A DNA stretch of 64,000 nucleotides, taken from assembly GCA_001770855.1 (NCBI GenBank), contig MESE01000096.1, forward strand, positions 1-64,000, written 5' to 3'. Both the position numbers and the translations under genes were made by a program. This DNA is from Burkholderiales bacterium RIFCSPLOWO2_02_FULL_57_36 (lineage in GTDB: Bacteria > Pseudomonadota > Gammaproteobacteria > Burkholderiales > Burkholderiaceae_D). Every line of letters begins with the position of its first letter. Position 1 is the stretch's first letter. A model generated the notes under the pieces. The model saw only the letters and a list, made by a program, of their open reading frames with translations. It searched no databases and was not told the origin of the DNA. Positions 49,392 through 59,705 of the stretch are shown piece by piece.

Positions 49392-49796
49392 CTATTTCGG
49401 GATCTGATTCGACTGGCCTGATGTGCCTGAAGCAGGAGCAGTCGTACTCGGCGCCGTGGCAGGAACCGGCACGGCGGGAACAGCCGGTGGCGCTTCACCT
49501 GCAGGCACAGGGACGGAGGTGGCGGGCAATCTATCCATCACACCCATGTCGGACGCAGGGCGATTGCCAAGGAATGCCAACGCCAATGTAGCCGCAAAGA
49601 ATATCGCAGCGGCGAAACCTGTCGACTTAGACAGAAAATTCGAAGAACCGGTTGCACCAAACAAGCTGCCGGATGCGCCGGAACCGAAAGCGGCACCCAT
49701 GTCGGCGCCTTTACCATGCTGCAACAGCACGAGGCCAATGATGGTTAAGGCGGACAACACCTGCACAACGATAATGAGAGTAAGCATAGTGTTCAT
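49392..49796 (-). CDS. secG: Preprotein translocase subunit SecG
   Basis: The protein has 134 residues. It helps SecYEG move preproteins through the inner membrane. Two membrane helices (about 4-24 and 55-76) flank the conserved cytoplasmic loop GKGADMGAAFGSGASGSLFG. The C-terminal 50 residues form a Pro/Ala/Thr-rich tail, longer than E. coli SecG (110 aa) but common in betaproteobacteria. It follows tpiA. Confidence 0.97.
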   Translation of the reverse strand: MNTMLTLIIVVQVLSALTIIGLVLLQHGKGADMGAAFGSGASGSLFGATGSSNFLSKSTGFAAAIFFAATLALAFLGNRPASDMGVMDRLPATSVPVPAGEAPPAVPAVPVPATAPSTTAPASGTSGQSNQIPK

Positions 49797-49845
49797 TTAA
49801 TAAATTCCAGTCTTGGTTTAATTCAGTAATTCAGTAGTTGCAAAT

Positions 49846-50595
49846 TTATGCGGCTCGAATAATCGCGAGAAAATCAGGTGCTTTCAATGCCGCGCCACCG
49901 ATCAGGCCGCCGTCAATGTCAGCCATCGAGAGCAGCTCTTTTGCGTTGTCCGGTTTCATGCTTCCGCCATACAGTATCTTGACCTGCGATGCTGCCACGG
50001 CATTTTTTTTCATCAACTTTCTACGCAGCATTGCATGTACGTCCTGCGCCATTTGCGGCGTTGCAGTCTTGCCTGTGCCGATAGCCCAAACCGGCTCATA
50101 AGCGACCACGATGTCTGCCAGATCGGCTGCATCGATAGCCGCCAGCACTGTGTCAATCTGTTGCCCCACGATCTTGTCGGTATCCCCCGCTTCGCGCTCA
50201 TTCAAGGTTTCACCGACACAGACGATTGGGATCAAGCCTGACCTCAATGCACGCAAGGCCTTCCTTGCAACCAATTGATCGTTTTCAGCATGATAGGTGC
50301 GGCGCTCGGAATGACCGACGATCACATATCGGCAGCCGAAATCAAGCAGCATTGCAGCGGACACTTCGCCGGTATACGCGCCGGATTCATGTTCCGACAT
50401 GTCTTGCCCGCCCCACGCCATAGCGCTGCCGGCCAATTCGGTCTGACATTGGGCGAAATACGGGGCCGGCACGCATACGGCCACATCACATGCCGGTTGT
50501 TGGCTCAGTTCGGCTTTGATCCCGGCAAGCAAGGCAGTGTTCGCCGCGAGGCTGGCATTCATTTTCCAATTACCGGCAATAAGCTTGCGACGCAT
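49846..50595 (-). CDS. tpiA: Triosephosphate isomerase
   Basis: The protein has 249 residues. It converts dihydroxyacetone phosphate to glyceraldehyde 3-phosphate. N-terminal NWKMN loop (Asn/Lys of the active site), catalytic His in VIVGHSERR, catalytic Glu in [16 protein letters not shown], and phosphate-binding loop [10 protein letters not shown]. First gene of the tpiA-secG-tRNA-Leu unit. Confidence 0.98.
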   Translation of the reverse strand: MRRKLIAGNWKMNASLAANTALLAGIKAELSQQPACDVAVCVPAPYFAQCQTELAGSAMAWGGQDMSEHESGAYTGEVSAAMLLDFGCRYVIVGHSERRTYHAENDQLVARKALRALRSGLIPIVCVGETLNEREAGDTDKIVGQQIDTVLAAIDAADLADIVVAYEPVWAIGTGKTATPQMAQDVHAMLRRKLMKKNAVAASQVKILYGGSMKPDNAKELLSMADIDGGLIGGAALKAPDFLAIIRAA

Positions 50596-50781
50596 AAAAA
50601 TCCAGAAATGTGAATAACCTAGTATTTTAGCGCGCCATAGGGAATGCGGTCAAACGCGCCGATCAATCGTACCGTTGCCCAAACAGGAATGTTGCAACTC
50701 TTACTGCCGGCACGATCATGCTGAGCCGTAAGCACCTGGTCAATGAATGCCGCAGCCTATTCGTTCAACTGTGCGACCAAT

Positions 50782-51762
50782 TCAAACTATTTTCAGCATG
50801 ATCTTGCCTACATGCGTACTTGTTTCCATTAGCGCATGCCCTTGCGCAGCCTGCTCCAACGGGAAAGTTTGATAAATGACCGGCTTGATTTTGCGTGATT
50901 CCAACAAAGGCCATACATGCTTGTACAAATTGCCTGCAATCGCCGCTTTAAAAGCGACTGGACGCGGGCGCAATGTCGACCCGGTCATCGTCAAGCGTCG
51001 CCGCAAGATCTGGCTCAAATCAACCGATGCCTTTGCGCCGCCGAGTAATGCGATGATGACCAAGCGCCCATCGTCGGCAAGACAATTGATTTCACGTCCA
51101 ATGTAATCGCCGGCAACCATATCGAGGATGACGTCCACACCTTTGCCGTCAGTTGCCGACTTCACGATTTCGACGAAATCCTCGGTACGATAGTTGATCG
51201 CGCGTTCAGCACCCAGTTCCTCGCAAGCACGGCATTTTTCATCTGAGCCGGCGGTGGCAAACACGCGATGCCCGAGCGCCGCAGCCAATTGAATGGCCGT
51301 GACTCCGATGCCCGAAGTGCCGCCTTGCACCAGCAAGGTTTCAGAGCCGGTCAATCCGGCGCGATCAAATACGTTGCTCCAGACGGTGAAAAATGTTTCC
51401 GGCAGCGATGCTGCCTCGACGGCGCTCAATCCCTTCGGAACCGGCAAAGCCTGCTCGACCGGAGCCACACAGTATTCCGCATACCCGCCACCCTGGACCA
51501 GGGCACAAACCATGTCACCTATCTTAAAGTGGCTGCCTGTGCAATCACCATCGACGACCTCGCCCGCCACTTCCAATCCTGGCAAGTCGGAAGCTCCAGG
51601 CGGCACCGGATAGTTGCCGGTACGCTGAAGCAGATCGGGACGGTTGATTCCGGCAGCATGAACTTTAATCAGGATTTCGCCGGCTTTTGGCACCGGTATC
51701 GGCCGCTCGCAAATTTTCAATACTTCGGGAGCGCCGGGTTGTGTAATTTCAATTGCACGCAT
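50782..51762 (-). CDS. Zinc-independent quinone oxidoreductase (MDR family)
   Basis: The protein has 326 residues from the ATG at 51762 (MRAIEITQPGAPEVLKICER), with GAGG seven bases upstream. The first half is a GroES-like fold (AAGINRPDLLQRTGNYPVPP), the second a Rossmann NADPH site (LVQGGTSGIGVTAIQLAAAL). There are no structural zinc cysteines, as in quinone reductases of the Qor/PIG3 class. It reduces quinones with NADPH, giving semiquinones or hydroquinones. The gene stands between tpiA and pnp. The reading frame is open for 132 bases further upstream but that part has no family match. Confidence 0.9.
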   Translation of the reverse strand: MRAIEITQPGAPEVLKICERPIPVPKAGEILIKVHAAGINRPDLLQRTGNYPVPPGASDLPGLEVAGEVVDGDCTGSHFKIGDMVCALVQGGGYAEYCVAPVEQALPVPKGLSAVEAASLPETFFTVWSNVFDRAGLTGSETLLVQGGTSGIGVTAIQLAAALGHRVFATAGSDEKCRACEELGAERAINYRTEDFVEIVKSATDGKGVDVILDMVAGDYIGREINCLADDGRLVIIALLGGAKASVDLSQILRRRLTMTGSTLRPRPVAFKAAIAGNLYKHVWPLLESRKIKPVIYQTFPLEQAAQGHALMETSTHVGKIMLKIV

Positions 51763-51903
51763 AAGGAACCTCGTTGGGAAAATAAGCCATTGTATGGGAG
51801 CGGCTGAAAAAATGTTTCCCCTACCGGGCAATCGGAGATTACAGATTGCGCATGGCGTACGGCGCCGTAATTCTTGTCCGCTGATTTTCTCCACTACGCA
51901 ATG

Positions 51904-51936
51904 AAAAAACCGCCTGGGCTATTGCCTCAGGCGGTT
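51904..51936 (-). terminator. Terminator after pnp
   Basis: Nine-bp stem AACCGCCTG/CAGGCGGTT (51908-51916 with 51928-51936); on the minus strand it ends in TTTTTT (51909-51904). It ends the rpsO-pnp transcript. Confidence 0.9.
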
Positions 51937-51971
51937 CCTTTATATCGAAAGCGTAAAACGCTCGACGAGAT

Positions 51972-54107
51972 TTATTGCTGTACTTCCTGGACCGATTCAG
52001 TGCCCGCATCCACTGCAGCCGCTTTCATCGAAAGCTTCAGACGACCGCGATCGTCGGTTTCCAATACCTTGACGCGTACCTGTTGACCTTCTTTCAGATA
52101 ATCGGCCACTGCATTGACACGCTCATTGGCAATCTGGCTGATATGCAGCAGTCCGTCTTTGCCCGGGATGACCTGAACAATCGCGCCAAAGTCGAGCAGC
52201 TTGAGCACCACGCCATCATAAACTTTACCGACTTCAACCGACGCAGTCAGCTCTTCAATACGACGCTTTGCTTCCTGGCCTGCAGCCGCATCGACAGACG
52301 CAATAGTGACCACGCCTTCGTCGCTGATGTCGATCTGGGTGCCGGTCTCTTCCGTGAGCGCACGAATCACCGCACCGCCTTTGCCGATCACGTCACGGAT
52401 TTTTTCCGGATTGATCTTGACCGTGATCAGGCGCGGCGCGAAATTGGAAAGCTCGGTGCGGCCATGTGGAACGGCTTCCTGCATCTTGCCAAGGATGTGC
52501 ATGCGTCCTTCCTTGGCCTGTGCCAGTGCAACCTGCATGATTTCCTTGGTGATGCCCTGGATCTTGATATCCATCTGCAGCGCTGTAATGCCGTTTGCAG
52601 TACCGGCCACCTTGAAATCCATATCGCCCAGATGATCTTCATCGCCGAGGATATCGCTCAGCACGGCGAATTTACCGCCATCCTTGATCAACCCCATTGC
52701 GATGCCGGCAACGTGCGCCTGCATCGGCACACCCGCATCCATCAGAGCCAGGCAACCGCCACAAACCGACGCCATCGACGACGAACCATTGGACTCGGTA
52801 ATCTCGGATACCAGGCGGACTGAATAGCTGAAATCTTCCGGAGCCGGCAAGGCAGCAACCAGTGCGCGCTTGGCCAGACGGCCGTGGCCGATTTCGCGGC
52901 GCTTCGGCGTACCGACGCGGCCCGTCTCACCGGTGGCGAACGGAGGCATGTTGTAATGAAGCATGAAGCGATCACTGTACTCACCCATCAACGCATCGAT
53001 TTTTTGTTCGTCGCGTGCAGTGCCCAAGGTCGCGATGACCAGCGCCTGGGTCTCACCACGGGTAAACAGAGCCGAACCGTGAGTGCGCGGCAGAACGCCA
53101 GTACGAATCGAGATCGGACGTACAGTGCGCGTATCGCGGCCATCGATGCGCGGCTCGCCATCAAGAATCTGGGAACGAACGATTTTTGCTTCCAGATCGA
53201 ACAGGATATTGCCTACTTCGGAAGAGTCCGGCGACGCGCCGCCGATCGATGCCGCTTCGGCAGTCAGCGCGGCATTGACTTCCGCAACGGCATCCTTAAG
53301 CTTGGCGGTGCGTGCCTGTTTGTCTTTGACTTGATAGGCTTCGCGCAATTTCGCTTCGGCGAAATGCGTAACACGCGCAATCAGTGCCTCGTTCTTCGGT
53401 GCCGGACTCCATTCGATTTCCGGCTTTCCGCCGTCACGAACCAGCTCGTGAATCGCATCGATCACGGCTTTCATTTGCTCGTGACCAAACATGACTGCAC
53501 CGAGCATGATTTCTTCGGACAATTGCTTGGCCTCGGACTCAACCATCAACACGGCAATTTCCGTACCTGCAACCACCAGATTCAGATCGGACGCAGCCAA
53601 TTGCGACACGGTTGGATTAAGCATGTATTGCCCATCAATATAACCAACACGCGCGGCACCGACAGGGCCATTGAATGGGAGACCCGCAACGCTCAACGCG
53701 GCGGATGCGCCGATCATTGCAGCGATGTCTGGATCGATTTCCGGATTGACCGACAATACATGGATGATGACCTGCACTTCATTCAGGTAACCTTCGGGAA
53801 ACAGCGGACGGATCGGACGATCGATCAACCGCGAGGTCAAGGTTTCTTTTTCGGAGGGGCGGCCCTCGCGCTTGAAAAATCCGCCTGGAATACGGCCGGC
53901 GGCATACGTTTTCTCAACGTAGTCGACAGTCAGCGGGAAAAAATCCTGGCCCGGCTTGGCATCCTTGCGCGCCACGACAGTCGCAAGTACAACGGTATCT
54001 TCGATCGATACCAGCACGGCACCGGATGCCTGACGAGCAATTTCGCCGGTTTCCAGCGTTACTTGATGCTGACCGTATTGGAAGGTCTTGGTAACTTTGT
54101 TAAACAT
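51972..54107 (-). CDS. pnp: Polyribonucleotide nucleotidyltransferase (PNPase)
   Basis: The protein has 711 residues, the usual length. It degrades RNA 3' to 5' by phosphorolysis and forms a trimer within the degradosome. Two RNase PH domains (about 1-220 and 310-540), a KH domain (about 555-620: [20 protein letters not shown]) and an S1 domain (about 622-690: [20 protein letters not shown]). It follows rpsO, as in E. coli. Confidence 0.98.
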   Translation of the reverse strand: MFNKVTKTFQYGQHQVTLETGEIARQASGAVLVSIEDTVVLATVVARKDAKPGQDFFPLTVDYVEKTYAAGRIPGGFFKREGRPSEKETLTSRLIDRPIRPLFPEGYLNEVQVIIHVLSVNPEIDPDIAAMIGASAALSVAGLPFNGPVGAARVGYIDGQYMLNPTVSQLAASDLNLVVAGTEIAVLMVESEAKQLSEEIMLGAVMFGHEQMKAVIDAIHELVRDGGKPEIEWSPAPKNEALIARVTHFAEAKLREAYQVKDKQARTAKLKDAVAEVNAALTAEAASIGGASPDSSEVGNILFDLEAKIVRSQILDGEPRIDGRDTRTVRPISIRTGVLPRTHGSALFTRGETQALVIATLGTARDEQKIDALMGEYSDRFMLHYNMPPFATGETGRVGTPKRREIGHGRLAKRALVAALPAPEDFSYSVRLVSEITESNGSSSMASVCGGCLALMDAGVPMQAHVAGIAMGLIKDGGKFAVLSDILGDEDHLGDMDFKVAGTANGITALQMDIKIQGITKEIMQVALAQAKEGRMHILGKMQEAVPHGRTELSNFAPRLITVKINPEKIRDVIGKGGAVIRALTEETGTQIDISDEGVVTIASVDAAAGQEAKRRIEELTASVEVGKVYDGVVLKLLDFGAIVQVIPGKDGLLHISQIANERVNAVADYLKEGQQVRVKVLETDDRGRLKLSMKAAAVDAGTESVQEVQQ

Positions 54108-54234
54108 GGTGTTTCCTCTCTATTTTTGCCGACAGATTTTCAGGCGCTGTCGTTCACCTCACCACGGGCGACATCGAATGTGATGTACCACCTTATTTCA
54201 GGACAAGCTAAGCGTTCGAATTACAAACTGTAAA

Positions 54235-54275
54235 AAGACAAAATGCCCGCATCAGTAAAAACTGACGCAGGCATT
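54235..54275 (-). terminator. Stem-loop with T-run between rpsO and pnp
   Basis: A 14-bp stem with two G-T pairs (54242-54255 with 54262-54275, loop TAAAAA), ending on the minus strand in TTGTCTTTTT. It lies 36 bases after the rpsO stop, so it should lower pnp transcription, as the t1 terminator does in E. coli. Confidence 0.85.
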
Positions 54276-54310
54276 CCGCTATAAAACCCAGACAGAGTAT
54301 CGCAACGAGA

Positions 54311-54580
54311 TTATTTACGCAGACCGAGTTTTTCAATCAATGCACGATAACGGGTTGCGTCTTTACCTTTCAAGTACGAAAGCAGGCTTTTACGACGATT
54401 GACCATCATGATCAAGCCGCGGCGGGAGTGGTGATCCTTGGCGTGGGCTTTGAAGTGGCCGTTGAGTTCATTGATACGGGCTGTCAGCAGCGCAACTTGC
54501 ACTTCCGGGGAGCCTGTATCGTTTTGACCGCGCGCGTTATCCGCAATAATTGCGGCTTTGCTGCTTTTTTCTACTGACAT
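54311..54580 (-). CDS. rpsO: 30S ribosomal protein S15
   Basis: The protein has 89 residues, the standard length. Family pattern: [40 protein letters not shown] and [20 protein letters not shown]. It binds the central domain of 16S rRNA. It is upstream of pnp with a terminator between. Confidence 0.98.
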   Translation of the reverse strand: MSVEKSSKAAIIADNARGQNDTGSPEVQVALLTARINELNGHFKAHAKDHHSRRGLIMMVNRRKSLLSYLKGKDATRYRALIEKLGLRK

Positions 54581-54737
54581 GACTTACCTTTCACATGCGG
54601 TGTACAGAGTCGCAACCCTATTCACCGTGAACAAACGATTAAAAATACCGGTCAAATCGACCAGAGGCGCAGTATAACGGAATTCTCATGACGATTCAAA
54701 CACTTAGCGCGATTTTCACTATCCTTTGGATAAATCA

Positions 54738-55253
54738 ATGAAACTTCTCTACTCGAGCCTGTCGGTCGTTATCTCCCTGTTGCTCGCCGCGTGCGCAACT
54801 TTTGGAATGAGCCCGGTTAAACCCGGCGATTCCGAATCCACGGTTATATCGAAGCTGGGAACACCTACCCACCGCTATCTGGACGGCAATGAGCGGTTGC
54901 TTGAATACATGAAAGGACCCTGGGGTCAGCAGACCTACATGGCACGCTTCGATCCGGATGGTCGCCTTGTTTCATATGAACAAGTTCTTACTGTACAGAA
55001 ATTTGCCGCGATCAAGCTTGGCGAGGCGACCAAGGATGATGTACTTAAAACAATCGGTGCGCCCAGCGATACATCTTATCTGCCGCTCCCGGGATTGGAA
55101 GTGTGGTCTTACCCGTACAAGGAAGCCAATGTATGGAATTCAGTGATGCATGTTCATTTCGATCGACAAGGGATCCTGCAAAGAATGCAAGGTGGCCCGG
55201 ACCTCCGGTTTGATCCGGATTCACGATGGCCCGGTGTGCTGAGGCGCTTGTAG
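54738..55253 (+). CDS. Lipoprotein of unknown function
   Basis: The protein has 171 residues from the ATG at 54738; a TTG twelve bases earlier is an alternative. Lipobox LLLAAC (Cys18) marks it as an outer- or inner-membrane lipoprotein. Two half-repeats of a BamE/SmpA-like pattern follow: VKPGDSESTVISKLGTPTHR then KLGEATKDDVLKTIGAPSDT, each a helix ahead of a Pro-rich loop and beta strands with Trp/Tyr (RLLEYMKGPWGQQTYMARFD, LEVWSYPYKEANVWNSVMHV). This is the OmlA-type fold by eye, without proof. Single gene, convergent with leuA. Confidence 0.8.
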   Translation: MKLLYSSLSVVISLLLAACATFGMSPVKPGDSESTVISKLGTPTHRYLDGNERLLEYMKGPWGQQTYMARFDPDGRLVSYEQVLTVQKFAAIKLGEATKDDVLKTIGAPSDTSYLPLPGLEVWSYPYKEANVWNSVMHVHFDRQGILQRMQGGPDLRFDPDSRWPGVLRRL

Positions 55254-55319
55254 CTGCAATTGTTTCAGCCCCCATCGATCTCTTTCCAAAATTGGAATCG
55301 AGTAAAGAAGATTGCATTT

Positions 55320-55356
55320 CAAAAGAAAGATCGTGCATACAAAGCACGATCTTTCT
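55320..55356 (-). terminator. Terminator after leuA
   Basis: A 13-bp stem AGAAAGATCGTGC/GCACGATCTTTCT (55324-55336 with 55344-55356), loop of seven bases, followed on the minus strand by TTTTG. It ends leuA transcription and may also serve the convergent lipoprotein gene. Confidence 0.85.
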
Positions 55357-55404
55357 CATCCGAATGGCATAAACACTGACTTGCCGAAGTATTTTCTGCG
55401 CTGA

Positions 55405-56955
55405 TTACAATTGGGGATTGAGCTTCTCCGATTTTGAATGCAATTTATTCAGCGCAGACAGGTAAGCCTTGGCAGACGCCACGACGATATCCAGATCCGC
55501 ACCGACACCGTTGACGATGCGCCCAGCCTTCGATAAACGCATGGTTACCTCACCCTGCGACTGTGTGCCCGTGGTAATCGCGTTGACCGAAAACAAAAGT
55601 AGTTCCGCGCCGCTCGCCGTTTTTGATTCGATCGCGTTGACGATCGCATCCACCGGACCATTGCCTTGACCCTCGCAAGTCGATTCCTTGCCATCGATCG
55701 AAAATACTACTTTTGCAGATGGTTTCTCGCCGGTTTCCGAATGCTGCGACAAAGACACGAATCGATAATATTCATTGTCATGCGAATGCTGTTCATCCGA
55801 AACCAAAGCCATGATGTCTTCATCGAAGATATCCGATTTGCGGTCAGCCAGTTCCTTGAATCGTGTAAATGCAGCATTGACTTCGGTTTCCGAATCCAGC
55901 TTGATACCGAGTTCGTCCAGACGCTGTTTGAACGCATTGCGGCCCGACAACTTACCCAGCACGATTTTGTTCGCGGCCCAGCCCACATCTTCGGCGCGCA
56001 TGATTTCATACGTATCGCGCGCTTTCAAAATACCATCCTGATGTATTCCGGAGGCATGTGCAAATGCATTGGCACCGACCACCGCCTTGTTCGGCTGTAC
56101 GGCAAACCCGGTGATCTGGGAAACCAGTTTTGAGGTCGGCACAATCTGGGTCGTGTCGATCGCAACATCGAGATTGAAGTGATCCCTGCGCGTACGTACC
56201 GCCATCACAATCTCTTCTAGCGCGGTATTGCCGGCGCGTTCGCCGAGTCCGTTGATTGTGCATTCAACCTGACGCGCGCCGCCAATCATTACGCCCGCCA
56301 GCGAATTGGCGACCGCCATGCCAAGGTCATTGTGGCAGTGCACGGACCAGACTGCCTTGTCGGAATTGGGAATACGCTCGCGCAAGGTCTTGATCATGTT
56401 GCCGTACAACCCAGGTACCGCGTAACCGACCGTATCGGCAAAATTGATCGTGGTCGCGCCCTCTGCAATCACTGCTTCAATCACGCGGCATAAGAAATCC
56501 ATTTCGGAGCGGCTGCCGTCTTCCGGACTAAATTCGACATCATCGGTGAATTGGCGGGCGAAGCGCACCGCCATTTTGGCCTGTTCGAACACCTGATCCG
56601 GCGTCATCCGTAATTTCTTTTCCATATGCAGTGGAGACGTTGCGATGAAGGTATGAATACGCTTTCTGGCCGCCGGCGCAAGTGCTTCGGCTGCACGGGA
56701 AATATCACGGTCATTGGCGCGCGACAGGGAACAAACAGTCGAATCCTTGATCAACCCGGCGATCGCTCTGATTGCCTCGAAATCTCCCTGGGACGATGCT
56801 GCAAAGCCGGCTTCGATCACATCCACTTTGAGTCGCTCCAGTTGCCTTGCAATGCGGATTTTTTCATCCTTGGTCATGGATGCGCCGGGAGACTGTTCTC
56901 CATCGCGTAATGTGGTGTCGAATATGATCAATTTTTCTGGTGAACTAGCGGCCAT
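55405..56955 (-). CDS. leuA: 2-isopropylmalate synthase
   Basis: The protein has 516 residues from the ATG at 56955, with AAGGAG six bases upstream; the frame upstream to 57027 is not part of the family. It joins acetyl-CoA and 2-oxoisovalerate, the first step of leucine synthesis. Catalytic motifs: [38 protein letters not shown] with two metal-binding His, and the C-terminal LeuA dimer domain (about 385-510) that binds leucine for feedback inhibition. It uses 2-oxoisovalerate from the ilvIHC pathway encoded 4 kb upstream. Confidence 0.97.
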   Translation of the reverse strand: MAASSPEKLIIFDTTLRDGEQSPGASMTKDEKIRIARQLERLKVDVIEAGFAASSQGDFEAIRAIAGLIKDSTVCSLSRANDRDISRAAEALAPAARKRIHTFIATSPLHMEKKLRMTPDQVFEQAKMAVRFARQFTDDVEFSPEDGSRSEMDFLCRVIEAVIAEGATTINFADTVGYAVPGLYGNMIKTLRERIPNSDKAVWSVHCHNDLGMAVANSLAGVMIGGARQVECTINGLGERAGNTALEEIVMAVRTRRDHFNLDVAIDTTQIVPTSKLVSQITGFAVQPNKAVVGANAFAHASGIHQDGILKARDTYEIMRAEDVGWAANKIVLGKLSGRNAFKQRLDELGIKLDSETEVNAAFTRFKELADRKSDIFDEDIMALVSDEQHSHDNEYYRFVSLSQHSETGEKPSAKVVFSIDGKESTCEGQGNGPVDAIVNAIESKTASGAELLLFSVNAITTGTQSQGEVTMRLSKAGRIVNGVGADLDIVVASAKAYLSALNKLHSKSEKLNPQL

Positions 56956-57329
56956 GCTTTGCTCCTTGGGAAGATTCTGAAACGGTGACTTGAATGGTTT
57001 TTCGCCTGCCCTTGCCGGTTTCAGCATGAGCGTTCGAACTACACAAATTGTGGGGGTATGGAGTTGTGCGCGTTAGCGCAGCAGGAAAAACGATAGCAGC
57101 AGACCTGGAAGCAGGCTGCCTGGCAAAGCGGATACGGGAATGTGGATTTCGCGTGACATGCGAAAACTATAAGCGCAATTCTGAAAAAGTGCAACTTTTT
57201 GATAAGTTGCACTTCCTTCTAATCCACGATGGCGGCAAATTCGCAGAACAATACAGCCCATTAACTCTGCGAAATTACGCGCATGGGTAGAAAAATGCAT
57301 ACCTTCAAATTACATTGGCGATGCGCGCT
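56956..57329 (-). promoter_or_regulatory. Intergenic region with a terminator between pssA and leuA
   Basis: A perfect 11-bp stem AAGTGCAACTT/AAGTTGCACTT (57187-57197 with 57204-57214) is followed on the minus strand by TTTTTCAG, so it is an intrinsic terminator. It may end the pssA transcript or act as an attenuator ahead of leuA. A 75-codon frame on the minus strand (57300-57073) runs through it but has no Leu-codon cluster, so I do not call a leader peptide. No other gene was seen. Confidence 0.6.
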
Positions 57330-58205
57330 TTATTCCTTGTCTTCGGAATGCTCGTTTTCAGTCTGGATAATGCTGACAGGCTTTCCCTTGAACAAACGCC
57401 AAAAATATATGACATAACCGGACAGACCGTACAGCACGAATAAACCGAACAGCACCTTGGGCGGATCACTCGACACTGCGACGAACACCAGGACAATCAC
57501 GAAGATTGCAATGAATGGAACCGACTTGCGATAATTGATGTCCTTGAAACTGTAAAACGGAACATTGGTGACCATTGTCAGTCCGGCGTACAAGGTAATG
57601 GCCCATGCCGCCAAGGCCAGATCCGCACCGGCAAACCGCAGATCATCCATGAGCCAGATGAATCCGGCCACCAAAGCAGCGGCGGCAGGACTAGGCAAAC
57701 CCTGAAAATAACGCTTGTCGACCACCGTGATATTGGTGTTGAAGCGCGCAAGGCGCAACGCGGCACCCGCGCAATAGACGAAGGCTGCCAGCCAGCCCCA
57801 TTTACCCAATCCGCGCAGCGACCATTCATAGACGATCAACGCCGGGGCGGCGCCGAATGACACCATGTCGGCCAGACTGTCGTACTGCGCACCGAATTCA
57901 CTTTGCGTGTGAGTCAACCGCGCGACACGGCCGTCGATCGCATCCAGCACCATCGCCGCGAATATCGCGATCGATGCATGATCGAATTTCAAATTCATCG
58001 CCATCACGACTGCATAGAAACCGCAAAACAATCCTGCCGTCGTAAATGCGTTCGGCAACAGGTAGATACTTCGCCTACGCAACGTCGGTCGAACCGGTTC
58101 ATGGTCGTCCAGTTGGGGACGGCGCAGACTATGCTTGTACGATCGGGGCACTTTCGGAAACTGCGTCGCGCTTGTTTTTGCTTTGCGACGATTGAAGGTT
58201 GCCAT
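57330..58205 (-). CDS. pssA: CDP-diacylglycerol-serine O-phosphatidyltransferase
   Basis: The protein has 291 residues from the ATG at 58205 (AGGA upstream). It makes phosphatidylserine from CDP-diacylglycerol and serine. It is a membrane-embedded CDP-alcohol phosphotransferase: the motif DG(x2)AR(x8)G(x3)D(x3)D is complete (DGRVARLTHTQSEF then GAQYDSLAD). About seven membrane helices. In related species psd lies directly upstream of pssA; here only a psd remnant is present (58246-58447). Confidence 0.95.
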   Translation of the reverse strand: MATFNRRKAKTSATQFPKVPRSYKHSLRRPQLDDHEPVRPTLRRRSIYLLPNAFTTAGLFCGFYAVVMAMNLKFDHASIAIFAAMVLDAIDGRVARLTHTQSEFGAQYDSLADMVSFGAAPALIVYEWSLRGLGKWGWLAAFVYCAGAALRLARFNTNITVVDKRYFQGLPSPAAAALVAGFIWLMDDLRFAGADLALAAWAITLYAGLTMVTNVPFYSFKDINYRKSVPFIAIFVIVLVFVAVSSDPPKVLFGLFVLYGLSGYVIYFWRLFKGKPVSIIQTENEHSEDKE

Positions 58206-58245
58206 ATGGATCCTGTTTTTGGATATCAAAAATTAGAAAGCGATG

Positions 58246-58447
58246 TCAGAATTTCGCCCGAATCGCATTCGGATTGTGCGAAATCACGCACAGCGGGTCA
58301 CGAAAAATTCCAGTGGGAATAACGCGATGATCCGGAACGGAATCGACCATGAACCGAACAAAAAATCATCAATGCAGCAACCGCTACCGCGATGCCCAGA
58401 AAATGCCAGCCTTCACGAACATTAATGGAATGCGGAATATCATTCAA
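58246..58447 (-). pseudogene. psd: Truncated, frame-disrupted remnant of phosphatidylserine decarboxylase gene
   Basis: Reading on the minus strand from about 58447, three frames in order give the N-terminal part of Psd: LNDIPHSINVREGWHFLGIA and VAVAALMIF, then (after one lost T in a T-run) LFGSWSIPFRIIALFPLEFF, then (after one lost C) RDPLCVISHNPNAIRAKF and a stop. Psd of relatives reads about YPHPIIAREGW...WSIPFW..FVLQFFRDP..V....PNAVLSPADG. The remaining roughly 150 residues, including the LGST self-cleavage site, are missing; pssA starts 41 bases after the stop. It is a decayed gene, not a working enzyme. Confidence 0.75.
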
Positions 58448-58659
58448 TATTGTCTCAGGTTGTGATGAGTATGAATCAGTCAGAAAGCGTCGCTATTCTA
58501 GACGACCTCAGGAAAAATGTAATCTCTTGTTAGCCGGTCTCAAATGGTTCATGTCAAACAATGCGCCTGGCTTCTGTCGTCGCGGTCGGTTTTCACGCTC
58601 GCCGTTTGGCAATCATCGCTGTCTCGAATTCCACGAATTGCCGTATCGGCCCGGCTGCT

Positions 58660-59412
58660 TCATTTGAATTTGACTTTGCCAACCACGCGCATTTCCAGCG
58701 TGGTTTCGCCGGGCTCAAAGCTCGGCTCTTCTACCGGCGCCGCTTCCTGCATTCCGGATGAACGCATGCTCATCGCCGATGCGACCCCATCCTGTTTTTG
58801 CGCATAATTCCCGGAGCCCTCGAAGTCCACGGTTTCAAGTACCGTGTCCGACATGGTACGTCCCATGGTTTTCGCAATCGCGGCGATGCGATCTGTCAAA
58901 TCCTTGTAAGCGGCGGCGATACGTTGTTCGTCCAGTTTCTTTCTGGTGGCCTCAGTCAAGCCGAACCGAAGGCCGTTGAGCGCAAGCAGCCGCTGTGCCG
59001 CCGCCACGGTTTTCGGCAAGCCGTTCAGATTCGTGGTGGTCACTTCGAGATACTGCCCGACCCGCCAGGCGACCGGCGGACGCGCCTTGTTGTTTTGTCT
59101 CGGCTGATCATCCGCATACACCGGATACGTGTAATACCCGTGTGTCTTGAGAGTTGCGGCCGGATCTTCCCGTTTGACGATATCGGTGCCCTGCTTCATC
59201 TTTTGATTGACTCGGGAAGCGGCAACCGACTTGTCCTTGTCTTGTTCCTCGATCATCAGTGTAATGCGCGCTTCGTCATTGGCGTGTCTGACTTCACCAT
59301 AGGCTGGAACGATAATCAACGCGCCACTGGTTTGGATCGCCGGCTGTGCATATCCGATCAGACTGGCGCCGAACAAAATTGAAAACATCAATCCACTAAT
59401 CATTCGCGACAT
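58660..59412 (-). CDS. SIMPL (DUF541) domain periplasmic protein
   Basis: The protein has 250 residues from the ATG at 59412, which has GGAG seven bases upstream; the ATG at 59445 has no such site. A signal peptide (about 1-22) is followed by a SIMPL domain (LIIVPAYGEVRHANDEARIT, VNQKMKQGTDIVKREDPAAT, LNGLRFGLTEATRKKLDEQR). SIMPL proteins are periplasmic or outer-membrane proteins of unknown role, often linked to oxidative or envelope stress (YggE type). A single gene between ilvC and the psd remnant. Confidence 0.88.
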   Translation of the reverse strand: MSRMISGLMFSILFGASLIGYAQPAIQTSGALIIVPAYGEVRHANDEARITLMIEEQDKDKSVAASRVNQKMKQGTDIVKREDPAATLKTHGYYTYPVYADDQPRQNNKARPPVAWRVGQYLEVTTTNLNGLPKTVAAAQRLLALNGLRFGLTEATRKKLDEQRIAAAYKDLTDRIAAIAKTMGRTMSDTVLETVDFEGSGNYAQKQDGVASAMSMRSSGMQEAAPVEEPSFEPGETTLEMRVVGKVKFK

Positions 59413-59514
59413 GCGGTTTCTCCAATAAAAAAGGGCGATACTCAAAGTACGCCCCTTAATTTACAACATCAAAAAATTTCCGCAATCAATTGTTCAGATT
59501 GTTACGATTATCCT

Positions 59515-59558
59515 GGTTCTTCGATTGATTTTCCAGCTCGTTTCTAGCAATTCAAGGC
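59515..59558 (-). repeat. Diverged third copy of the ilvC 3' end
   Basis: GGTTCTTCGATTGAT followed by a stretch that differs from the ilvC tail in about eight of 44 positions. It lies 40 bases before the second copy and is followed by a segment (GATCAAAAGATCTGCGCCCG) that also follows the second copy. Confidence 0.65.
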
Positions 59559-59597
59559 GCGGGTGCTCGATCAAAAGATCTGCGCCCGCGCCGGGCG

Positions 59598-59655
59598 TGA
59601 TTAACGCTTTAGTTCTTCGATTGATCGACCAGCTTGTTTTTTGCGATCCAAGGCA
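59598..59655 (-). repeat. Exact second copy of the ilvC 3' end
   Basis: 58 bases, identical to 59747-59804, which spans the last 45 or so coding bases of ilvC, its stop codon and 11 bases beyond. Offset 149 bases. It carries the last 15 codons and stop of ilvC but is cut off from any start. Confidence 0.85.
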
Positions 59656-59660
59656 CGGGA

Positions 59661-59701
59661 GGCCGATCAAAAGATCTGTGCCCGCGCACAGATCTTCGGC
59701 C
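59661..59701. repeat. Stem-loop between ilvC tail copies
   Basis: Perfect 11-bp stem AAGATCTGTGC/GCACAGATCTT (59671-59681 with 59686-59696, loop CCGC), extended by GGCCG/CGGCC on the outside with a five-base bulge. The same GATCAAAAGATCTG core follows the third copy. Confidence 0.7.
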
Positions 59702-59705
59702 GAGC

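Noticed and set aside
57073..57300. 75-codon frame before leuA as a leucine leader peptide
   Set aside because: It has no run of Leu codons and passes through the terminator stem; Leu codons are spread out. A leader role is not supported.
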